From the NCBI GenBank assembly GCA_034190875.2, contig CM067358.1, positions 46,714,327-46,778,326 on the forward strand: 64,000 nt of DNA. Direction: 5' to 3'. The position numbers and the translations under genes are program-made. The notes below the pieces were generated by a model, which saw nothing but the letters and a program-made list of their open reading frames with translations, did not search any database and had not been told where the DNA came from. This document shows positions 26,463 to 37,429 of the stretch, one piece after another. The stretch is from Urechis unicinctus. Taxonomy: Eukaryota; Annelida; Polychaeta; Xenopneusta; Urechidae. Each line of letters starts with the position of its first letter. The first letter of the stretch is position 1.

Positions 26463-29002
26463 AGGTGAAAGGGTCATCTAGTCAATTTGGAGATCGTCGT
26501 TCTCAATCTTCCATCCATTGTGAGAAGGTTGTGGGATGTCTGGAGTAGCCTGTAGACTTCCTCCTTTGGTGTTAGAATCCCTAATGGCGGTTTGTTCAAT
26601 GGTCTGGTTGCATGCTGTCTGAGCAAAGGCATTATGGCTTCTCTGTGCTGTGAAATCTACCTCCATAAAACTTTTGTGAACGACTGTATAGGTTGTTGCT
26701 ACATTGGACATTTCGAGCCAATATGCATAAGGGTATCTGGCATAGTTGATGTGGTCATAAGCAAATAAGCATAGCAAGCATTGCCCTTACACTTACAAGA
26801 TGAAGATTCAGTTGGCCTCTCTGGTGGATCTCAGGAAGAGTAGGAGGATTTGAACCATGTCGATGTATGTGGACCAGTATCTGAAGTTGTGTTTCTTGCT
26901 GCCATAATGTGATACATTGAAGTAATTGGGTGAAACTCATCACTCTCCACATGTTTGAAACAGTCCGGAAAATCTTCCGACATGCTGGTGATCAGTTTCC
27001 TTACTCTGTTGGCATCTGCATCAGATAAAGACTGTAGAAATGCATCAATACGCATTTGCTGCATGGCTTCCATCAGTAGCCTGTGTGCCCGAATTAATCT
27101 GTTATAATGTTTACCACTGGTCACACCATTTACTGAGCCACTGGCAACCACTTCGGACTCTATCAGAATATCTTCGAGGCCCCCATCTCGAAAACGTTTG
27201 TCTATGCACTAATGAATGACATGGCAGTGTGGAAAGCACCCAGGCGAATGACTAATCTCTGCATGAAAACTGCATTCCTCCATCTAATAAGCTGGAGTTT
27301 GGAGTGGATTGACTGATCCACAACAATCACTATTGTTTCTAAACCCAGCTTGTTTGCAATCTCAATACTTCGCTTAAGTATTGTCAAGACCGTGCTAATT
27401 TTCGGTAGGACTGGCGTCAATGACAGGCAGATAACCAATCACAGACTTGGGTGGCACTTCCTTGCTTGACAGTAGTTGATTGAATCCAGTCCATGATGGT
27501 ATCAACTGGTCATCTATGTGAAATCGTGTGAGGATATAGACAAAGACTTTCTCCACAGGAGTCTTCAGCAATGGTGCATACGCTGACATCTCCAAAGGAA
27601 ATCCTCATGCAAAGGATGCAGGTTCTGCCTTCTTCACTCCAGTGTACTTGTAGACTCATCGGATGCACAGGTAGTGACTGTAACAGATGAAAATGTCCTC
27701 TGGATGACAATGCCATTTGTGTTGTGTGTCGTTCTATGGCCTGTAATTATTGTCCCAAACCAGTGTGGTGTGGTTTCCCGGCAGTATTGCAGATGGCAGA
27801 GCACCGTCCCCTCGACTGAGTTCATGTTTAGCTATACTCGTGTCAAAATTCAATGTTACAGAGTGGGAGACGCAGTGACCAAACCCATTCAGCAAGCCAA
27901 TTAACTAAGCTTAACCATGCAAATGGCGGACAACCATCGCCAATAACGAGAGTTTGGGCGTCTGGATCTTTCCTTGTGCCAGCAGATAAATAATATCTTG
28001 AGCCAATGAAAGGATCTTCTTGTGAGTTGCATCTGGTACATTCACAAACGCATCAGTCTCGGGATCCTCGGAGGCGCGAACTATCCAAGCGAGAAAGTTG
28101 AACAGACAGGGAGGTACCATGTTTACAGCGGTTTTGGTATTCAGGTATTCAGATGTGGGGGGCCATGTCATTTTGGATTGAACAGCATCTATGTCATTTC
28201 GTATCAACAATGCTGGCATAAAGCCATCTTTCAGTCTGGGATTTCCTTGGTTATCTGGCAGTGGAGTTGATACAAGTGGTTCCTCGTCATCACTGCATGA
28301 CTTGTTACTCGTACTTGCGTCATGGATTGCTTCTTGGCTGACCATTTATTCTACCAGCAGTGTTTCTGTGGCAATGTCATTGACAAAGACAAGATCTTCT
28401 TGAGATCGCATGCTGGGTGTGAGAAAATAGAGCTGTGGGAATGCTTTCTGCAGGCGAGTTTTCAGATTTCCTGTCTTATAGGTGTTTGCATCTATTCTAT
28501 GGCTGGTTTTAATCTGATCAATGAACATTTTCATTAATCTTGTGGGCCTGTAGATCTCGTTCTGGTCAATGATTAGTGATTTCACTGTTTCGCAGAACAC
28601 ATGATATGACTCTGAGTACCGATGATATACTTATCGGCTGGCTTTTGTTTGGTAAAATACCTCTTGTGTGCTCTTTGTAGCATACTTGGGTGGTAATTGA
28701 CTTCGATGGCCACACAATCCTTGTCCTCAATCTGAAGAACAAAGGGCTGTTTTGTTGTCTCTTGCTGCTTTCTTTAAGTTGTTCGCATCGACCGTTGAAC
28801 ATGAGTCTTTTTTTCCTCTTGCGAGTGTGAGCCTCTACAGCATACTGCTCGTTTTGGCAAATCACACATATTTCTGGCAAAACGTACAGAGATCTGGCTT
28901 TCCCTTTCATCACCATACTTGAACGTAGAGTACGTCTGTCTTTAGCTAGTCTTTATTTTGGATGGTTCTGGCTGCCCATGCTGATGCTACCGGTGGCCGA
29001 AG

Positions 29003-29455
29003 CTTTAAACACAACAAAAGAAAAGAGTCAAATTCGCCGCTTAAAAAAAGTTTGATTTAAATCAAAACAAGTGAAATGGGCTGTAAAAATCTTTGCATGT
29101 CATGCACGACCTTTCCAAAATGTTAAAAAGGGCGAGTTGGAAGGTCTAAGCCAGAACTAGGACTAATGCAGTTATAAACTTATGGACTCGGAGCCTAGTA
29201 ATTTATGGAATTTTGCTTCCCTTTCATCCTGTCCATAATAATGTTTAGCTTTATCCACTTAACCGCACTTGGGGTATGAGTTGTACCCGGTACGAGTTGT
29301 CCTGTATTTCTTATCACGATATACCACTACCAGATATACTGTGCTATAGCGAGTTTAGCTTAGGTCAAAAATCTCAACCCACTCCCAGTGCACTTTTACT
29401 TTACTCTTGGCTTTAGCCTAAGCCTAAAATGTAAAATAAAACAAAGTTAACATAC
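29003..29455 (-). other. Intron of the decayed gene (GT-AG)
   Basis: On the minus strand the donor is ACAG|GTATGT at 29455 and the acceptor is a pyrimidine-rich ctcttttcttttgttgtg tract ending TTTAAAG at 29003. Joining the flanks keeps the frame of the first exon with that of the body (phase 1) until the TAA at 28953-28955. Confidence 0.65.
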
Positions 29456-29798
29456 CTGTATTGGCGACGTTACTTGCAAGTGCTTCTTTGCTCTTGGTGA
29501 TGCCTTGCATAGAAAATGCGATGAAAGCCGGCATCCGTTGGAATGGGCATCGAAGCTGCAATGTCGCCACCGTATCTTCTACCTGTGCTGCGTGTGCGCC
29601 CTCAAAAACTTGTGCAATTTCGGCCTGACTGCCCTCTAAATGTTTCCACTGCAGTACAAATTCGACGAACCGTGGCCATGTTTTTCTATTGCATGGCACT
29701 ACAGTGGATTTGTTTGCAGGGGCCATGCACATATAACAACGTTTCTGACAAAATACTTCGTTGCTCGAAAAAACTTCTTCCGTAGTCGAGTCCGTCAT

Positions 29799-30429
29799 CT
29801 TGAGCTACGCGATCATCGATAGTAGAGCGCTTCTCATTGGTCTAGAGCGAGGCGTACTACGGCCAGGCGTGTTTTCCCCAAGAAATATCTTCGCAATGTT
29901 GTGGCTTTCTTTACAATATTGTGAAATAATGCGTACATATCAAACGTGTGAAAAGTCATGGAAAACAAATTGTATTTTTCTCAATATCTTAGTAAAGGTT
30001 TGACTCCCACCCCTTTACTGGGTCATCAACCAACACGATAACTCCACACGGCCCACAGTCTCTATATGGCAATCGATATGGGGTTATAAGTGAACGCAAA
30101 GATGAATAATATTATTTCGATCCAAGAATATGCACACTTCCATCAAAACAAAGGATATTGTAGCCGAAACAATGTATTTGAGTCTGAATGATTACTTCGA
30201 GTGAAACCTACGTGTAACGCATTTCTCTTAGGTACATAAAACGAATATAACTGGATAGTATGTTTACCGAACATGGGCGCCCTTTACATCTCGCTCATTT
30301 TTGTGTTAACCTGCTCTAGGGGTGAGAAACCTAAGTATATCAGCGTTGTTATAAATGACTCAATTTCCTAAATAACGTGTTCACTTTACGGCGCCAGTAT
30401 TTAGCAGACACAGTGTGCGGTCTTGTTTG
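29799..30429. other. Upstream region of the decayed gene, nothing recognised
   Basis: No clear promoter element is seen upstream of the first exon. No repeat homology was found. Confidence 0.4.
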
Positions 30430-31960
30430 TTAAATCTTCAAGCGACGTTACCAAACATCAAACATTATCAGATTAATTGAAGATATTGACACTCATTTCT
30501 TTAGTAATTATTAAAGACGACTGGTTATAAATTGTCATCAACCTTAATGTATCCGCAAATATATCGTTTAACAAAGAGCACTGTTAAGTCTGCTACCGCA
30601 TCAATAGGGAAGCTTGCAAGCTATTGCAAGGCTTGTAGTTTCATTAATGCAACAGCCGTGTTGGATTTCAGATGTTTTACTAGCTATTCGTAATCTTTAA
30701 ATGTATATTTTGAGCAAAATGTTAAGCCACATGATATTTGATAGCTGATAACAAGCGGCTTAGCTAGCACCAAGTTTACCCGTGAAAGGCGGACATTAAC
30801 GAACTTAATGACCACGTAAGTGGGAGTAATTTCACACAGAAAGTGGGTATTCATGCGACACAAAAGCATTGATATGATGCACTTCATTGTGTGTGAGGGT
30901 AATAACAGCTCCTGAAGGGAATCTAGTGAACAGACAAGATATTAGGTCCTCACGGTTCACAAGCATCAACAATCTGTTGTGGTTCAATTGTTGTCTCTCT
31001 ATAGAAATGTTTCGGTACATGACAATGCTATATTTGTTAATGCATGTTTAAGGATATCCCCGTAAAACATGATATACTCTGTCCACAGTAGTGTCAACTC
31101 ATAACGTAGTAAAAATGGAACAATATTTTCGTAACTGCTCTTCTGCAGCCCTGTGGATTCACAGGGGCCAATAATAACCTGTTAATCAGATATCAGCTAT
31201 TTATGACACCAAAGGACAATGGACAGCGTTACTTTGAATTGCTGATGTACAATAGAATCATTGCAATTAATGCCGTAAAAAACAAAAATGTACGCTTCAA
31301 AATTAGAAGGATTTTAGAACGGCTGCAATAGTGACAGATGTACTCACCTGATACTCTGTGTAGATTGGAAGGAAGGTGAGCTTGTTCGGCATCATCACTG
31401 CCTTACGGACACGGCATTTTCCGCTGAGGCTTTGACTTTCCGCAATGCACTATGCACCTCTTTATCCAATACTGCATAGATTGCTATGAGTCGCGGCGTT
31501 AAATAGCAGCGTAAAAGGACCGTTTATCATTATATATTACAGCAACCCAGTTAGTGTACATGGGAACATGTTGCAAGTGGCGTAGATCTGCGTATATGTG
31601 TGCTTTTATGGTTTGATATAGATTCCCCGCTGAGGAACGTTGAAGAGCACCGATTGCTATGATCAAGAGACATTTATTTGTCAATGTGTTCCAATAGCAA
31701 ACAACCGGAGTCATTTCACGCCAGCTTATACTACCGAAAGTGTTATTCTTAATCCCAACTTTAATTATATGACTTAAATTAACAACCATATCGACAGACC
31801 ACACAATCTTAATCTGTCACACAATGGGCGCTGTGCAAATGCACGTGAAAATGTAATGAAGCCTTAACTCTTCTGAACTTTCATGATAAAGACACCGGCG
31901 CCAGCTATTCTCGCTGGATGGAACAGGTGTGTGAGCATACAGCTGATCAATACGGGCTGG
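30430..31960. repeat. Family 3 single-copy unit, relative of the satellite monomer
   Basis: Collinear in direct orientation with the satellite and its left flank. Matches include accaaacatcaaacatta, attaatgcaacagccgtgtt, cttagctagcac, gacacaaaagcat, cacaagcatcaacaatctgt, tacggacacggc, gctgaggctttgactttc and gacagaccacacaatctt. It lacks the roughly 190-bp block (gtgggcatatgattagtac and following) that is present in every array monomer, so it approximates the pre-amplification state. Confidence 0.85.
31499..31812 (-). CDS. Putative intact exon of family 3 (TIKAHIYADL module)
   Basis: After an acceptor-like cccattgtgtgacag (minus, near 31815) the minus strand is open for about 104 codons up to a TAA at 31499. 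It reads KIVWSVDMVVNLSH, then REMTPVVCYWN, NKCLLIIAIGALQ and TIKAHIYADLRHLQHV. The satellite monomers read KIVWSVHMSSHIRN and, further on, TIKAHICTDLRRLQHV in homologous positions, but with stops between. Here the whole track is open, suggesting this copy is nearer to the ancestral coding state. Beyond the TAA another frame continues with AVLDKEVHSALRKV up to a GTGAGT donor at 31347, so a frameshift near 31500 may have cut the exon. The product is unknown. Two moderately hydrophobic runs are visible. Confidence 0.4.
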
Positions 31961-33487
31961 AAATAGGGACTAAAACATCTGAGGGGCATTAGGCAGTGGT
32001 GTAACTATATGCGTGGCTATTTACCTTCTATAAAGCTACAAATTGCTCCTTACAATAGGTTACAATTATTGTAAGATTATATATCAATATACAAAAGATA
32101 GTTTTGCAGCCCACAAGAAGTATTTTTCTCTATGGATCATTTTTAGTCAAGCCTGGTTGGAATTGAATACTGGTCTCCATGCTTTTACCGAAAAAACATT
32201 GTCACTCATTTATCTACTAAACCAAGCAAGGTATTGTTGTATTGCCTCGTTGGCATCTACGTGCTAAAAACATCTTGCAGGCTTGGTTTTTAATTCAAAT
32301 GTGAGGGGATGGTTGCGTGTGAAAAGGGAAAAAACGAGTTTTCTAGGAAAACCCGTTGTGTATCTTCGTGGTTGATCGCCTCACACGATTAATGAATGTC
32401 ATTGTTGTAACAAGTCTCTGCATCTGTTGTTTCAGGGACCACACAGAGAGATGGATTCGATAACTGAGGAATTGTAAGGATTATTGCAGATAAACTGCAT
32501 AGGGTGTCGTCGTTCATACCCACAATGCAACATACAGCGGATATAATGGCCATAGGTCAACGTTATTGACATAATTACTTCGCAATAGCGACACACAATC
32601 TCAAGCGCAATAGCTTCAGAACCGGAGTAAATGGGATTCAAGGCACGATTTGCTCGACTTCATTATGAGCAAGGTGTATCTTGGGGCACTACTATCCATA
32701 TTTCATTTTTTGTTTGCAATAACTAGCTTCTTCTCTCTTTTATAAGTAACCATGTATGCAAACATCAGCAGGATATAGGTCATCTTGTACTAACACGACA
32801 TATAGCATCAATTAATAATACCTTTATGTTTTGCTACAGATTCTCAGTGCTTTCAAGTATATTAATCTTCACGCATTGCCACACTTGGGCTCAACCATCC
32901 GAGAACACTTGCGGCTAGAGCTCATAGTGTGGAAATATAGTCATGCCTGAAGAAACTTTATTTTTGTATTAGTATTGGCTGTTGCATCAACATCAAATCA
33001 GAGCTCCCAGTAAGCGATAGATTATTTTCTGTACATATGGCGTTGGCATTGTGGTTCGTTGGACATGTTTCGTCTTATTAAGTGAGGATTTGGCAGAGCA
33101 AATGTCCAAACATACCAAAACATGATCGAACATTTGAAAAGTCATGATGCAAACATTTTACAGTCATCAGACATTCGCTACAACGAATAGACTATGTGAT
33201 AAATATACCCTTTATGTTGAACCACGCAATGCGAGGTGTCTCGAATATGCTGGTATGCTTTTTTATTTTTGCAGGACACTGCCCATCGCTTTTGTGACAG
33301 ATACAATCGATTATTGTACGTAAATCCGTAGGATTCGATCTACAACAAGTGCGTTTACCATCCCTGCTGTTTATATGATTGATATCAAATGATACATTGA
33401 CGTTAGAGGCCCATTCGACGATTGATATTTTGCCGCAGGAAGCATTGAGTCTCACGAACTTTTTTCATGAAATCAACTGATACTTAC
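31961..33487. other. Intergenic, no supported gene
   Basis: A minus frame at 33192-33455 contains a Cys-rich RTCCRSNP and CICHKSDGQC, and lies just downstream of the donor at 33487, that is, in the presumed intron. Without an acceptor or paralogue it is not called. Confidence 0.4.
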
Positions 33488-33570
33488 CTTAGTACTTCAA
33501 CGATGTAGACACCGACAGCAGATGATCTCGTGTGTGAGCAAACTGCTGATCAAGTAAATAAGCGAATAGG
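33488..33570 (-). other. Exon-like segment with GTAAGTATC donor, paralogue of 2433-2551
   Basis: The minus strand reads SAVCSH, then SAVGVYIVE, and ends at CTAAG|GTAAGTATC (33487 down). Both the frame and the donor match the segment at 2433-2551. Stops lie just upstream (TGA before SAVC), so only the 3' part of the exon is intact. Confidence 0.35.
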
Positions 33571-33894
33571 AAATTACGGTTGTTGTAAGCATATTGTTAT
33601 CACAGGAGGCGCTTTACTATCGACCATTGTGTTGAAAGTTGCTTACGTACGAAGGCAACATTTAATGAATGAATGGAACCCCGTTTATAAACGATTGCTT
33701 ATGTCTAGCTCACATTTAGATTTTCAAACAAAAATATACGCCTAACAGTGTACCAATTCATATGCTCAGCAAGCACCGTTTTGCTGCAATGATGCTTACG
33801 AGAATGCACTGAACCTTGGCCGACAGGTTTGGCGACAGATATAGTTAAAACACTTGGCAACACAGTTTAGGTCGCCTTCGAATCTCTATAATGC

Positions 33895-33896
<2 letters not shown>
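33571..33896. other. Intergenic, nothing recognised
   Basis: The plus frame at 33530-33745 overlaps the exon-like segment antisense and is unsupported. Confidence 0.4.
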
Positions 33897-34672
<776 letters not shown>

Positions 34673-34749
34673 TAACTGCGGGGATCGGGGCTATTATACA
34701 ATGTAAGAGGATAGTTGGTGTTGAAACTCAAGCCACAGTAAGTTGTTAT

Positions 34750-36000
34750 TTGCAACTTCAATCGTTCGATCGTGGTCGTATTAATATAGGTTTGGCACCA
34801 TACAATAAAGAGATGAAGGGGCATTTTTACGACCCTTGTGCAGAAATCTCAAAAGCTACTACAATTGTTTGGATATCTCACTGGTTGGTAAGAAATGAGT
34901 AATTAAAAGTATTTGCACCGGAATGGATGTTATTCATTTCACAAACACATAGTCATGAATTGCTGCGTTATGGATGGGGGCTACAGCTGACAGACAACAC
35001 AGTGATAAGTCCGGTTAACGAGCGGACATGCATCTCAAGCTGTCTTCATAAAGATATCATAAACAGCTCTTTATCCTGTTGCTGTAGATGATGGTTTACT
35101 TGAGTAGGACTTGTGGCATCGAATTAGCGTTGGACAGATGTAGCGAGTAATGAGAATGAGAATGAAGGGCAATTCAGTTCATTCGTTTGCATAGTACAGG
35201 ATATTGCCTTCAGTCATTCCGTATTGATTCATGCGTATCTACAAGTGAATATTGGCGCAGATTTGCATACTTATAATTAGCTCTGCCTTCACGTAGTTAT
35301 ATGTGTTTACTGTTGAACCACTCTGACGTCTATCAAGTGGCGTGATTATTGCTTGATTCCCCGGTTGTACAAAACACATAATTGTCACAATATTTTCTCA
35401 TGGTGAGCCTTCTTGTGAAAACCCTTATGCCAAGAACACCACCTTACAGTACTTGCGTACGCACAACGACCACCTGGAATTCAATAAATCGTTTTGATGG
35501 CATATTTGTTTGCAAGCACACGACAGAAATGTGTAACAAACGCACTCCACGTTTGTTCTTTTGTTTTTTAAGAACAATTAGAACAATACACCTATGGTCA
35601 CAAACTGTAAAGGTAGCGATTGAACAGAAGTGTTGGCTCCAGCCGATACCTGCAAATATATAACCGGTGATACTGTTATGCGATTTGTGTTCGGAACGTG
35701 TTTCAAATGATCTCAGTATATCAATGGTTGGTCAATCTAAATTTGTATGGCTTTTTGGGCGCACTTGGCAGCGAGGAGCATAAAAAAGCATTGGGCAAGC
35801 AAGTCAAAAGATGTTTTCACACAAGTCATGTCAATTCAGCTTCGTTCCAGCGTCACATGGCTCGGAGTAGAAATTTTTAATGGCATCCATTGCAATAATT
35901 TGTCAAATATTTAGATGCTTTAAACTTGACAAACATGGGTTCTATTTTCTTCGTTGAATTATATAACACCATATTTTCCAAACCTGTGTCGAGAGTGCAA
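34750..36000. repeat. Family 2 dispersed unit, copy b (contiguous)
   Basis: Direct copy of 3640-4410 joined to 6840-7300 without the extra DNA present in copy a (join near 35520-35605). The minus-strand hydrophobic module at 34999-35180 has two stops, so it is a relic here. Confidence 0.85.
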
Positions 36001-37429
36001 CGATATTCCAATGTAGGTTCGTACAAAACAGGTTAACCAGATGCTTTTCAAACGTCGGTATAAAATCAATAATGTTATCGAATGATCTAAGCAGTATGTT
36101 TATGGGAGTATAGTCGTTATTATAGAATCTTGATGTTTAATTTCGCCTCTGCTATTATTGCGTTGTCCATTAGGACCATATTTGCACATCCATAATAGGT
36201 TGGCACAAGATCGGAAATACCATCCAGGTAAAGAAGGGGCCGTTCCAAATCAAAGGCCATTTGAACTCCATTGCGAAATGTATGACATATATGTCAGGCT
36301 ATATTAGTGCATGTTCTCCCTTGCTCCCGCGCAACACAACGCTTTTGGGGTTAACACAATTCGACCCATCCCTGACCGGATCACATCAATCCCACCACGG
36401 AGAAACTATTCCTATTGAAGCATGGATGCAGAATGTATGGAGTCTGCACATTCCGTTGAGCTCATAAGTTCACACTTCTCTCTGCCCGATCCAAGGAGGT
36501 TCAAAGACTGGCAATGAACGGCTCAACTAATACCTTTACTATATTGCTAACATGCCGACAGGAATTATTGGATCACTTCTGGAAGTAATATTGTTTCTAA
36601 ACGACGGCATTTCTGGGAGCTTTAAGTAATCTAATTGTTAATTGGTGATTTTAACTTATTCGAATTGTATCATTCCTTACAAGGCGTAGTTTTAGAAGGC
36701 AATAAGGGCAAATACTGCCGTATTATTTCGTGGGAAAGCATACATCATATCCATGTCTCTCATGCAGAAGTCCATAACCCAGTGACATCCATCGTGAGCG
36801 ACACATGGCTCTATTCATGCATTGAAACCCAAATGATATGTCTATCAGTTAATTGTGGGGACAAAGAATCCATATATCCATCGCATTGTAATTATTACCT
36901 TTTCCTAATATCGGTTTACTATGTGGCGGAGTTTCAGGCCGACAGTAAAATATTTCTTATCGTGTCTCCAGATGACTTAAAATACCTTGATGGACCATTG
37001 ACAACCAAGAACAACCCATGATGATGCAGCAAAAATGTGTTGTAGATGAATGTTTGTCACTGGCACGATGCTACGGTTGTATAATGAAGATTATACATGA
37101 GTTAAATGGACTGCATGGTGATTGGCATGGAATTATTTCAAATGGTGATGCAAAGTAAAGCGATGTGTCCATAAAGCAAAAAAACTGGCGTGCTTTATCA
37201 TGCAGAAGCACTGGTGATGTGGTCTATCTTAGCTTTCTAAGCTGGCATACAAAATGAAGCACCGATTGATGCATGGCATTGTTATGCATTATAGCTATTA
37301 TCTCTAAAATTTGAAGCTGAATCACAAAAGAAAATTGTTTGGTTTAGTATGAATGAAAAATAGGAACGCAATTCATGGATGTACTTCATTAACTTTACGG
37401 CGAACAATTATCCTTCTGCGAATACAAAG
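36001..37429. other. Intergenic with one plus-strand frame
   Basis: The plus frame at 36635-37021 (128 codons) opens with LIGDFN and reads NCGDKESIYPSHCNYY and IFLIVSPDDLKYLDG. LIGDFN recalls the GDFN motif of retrotransposon endonucleases, but nothing else fits that domain. No paralogue or splice site was found. I would not call it a gene. Confidence 0.3.

Larger units (their letters stand above)
26255..29798 (-). pseudogene. Decayed intron-containing gene of an uncharacterised mobile-like metazoan family
   Basis: Read on the minus strand, this is a broken copy of a large multi-copy hypothetical-protein family that I know from cnidarian, sponge and mollusc genomes. Its biochemical role is not established, and its copy number suggests a mobile element or captured gene. 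Landmarks in order are an N-terminal Cys-rich exon (RCYMCMAP, 29798-29456), LPEICVICQNE (about 28870), RNDIDAVQSKMTWPP (about 28200), IVIVVDQSIHSKLQ (about 27320), RLGAFHTAMSF (about 27230), SGSVNGVTSGKHYNRLIRAH (about 27120), LCLFAYDHINYARYPYAYW (about 26740) and NQTIEQTAIRDSNTKGG (about 26580). Disruptions are a TAA at 28953-28955, a TAA at 28346-28348 after which the frame stays open, frameshifts near 28580, 27900, 27430, 27200 and 26850, and an apparent frame change near 26540. The retained intron excludes a processed origin. Family naming needs a search. Confidence 0.72.

Noticed and set aside
26831-26870. tRNA-like B-box (ggatttgaacc)
   Set aside because: No matching A-box or cloverleaf around it, and it lies within the decayed coding sequence.
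27674-28537. Several plus-strand frames over the decayed gene
   Set aside because: They are shadows of the minus-strand coding track, which has the recognised motifs.
31320-31350. Intron between the GTGAGT donor at 31347 and the TTGCAG acceptor at about 31323
   Set aside because: The spacing of about 20 bp is too short for an intron. The two sites cannot be a pair.
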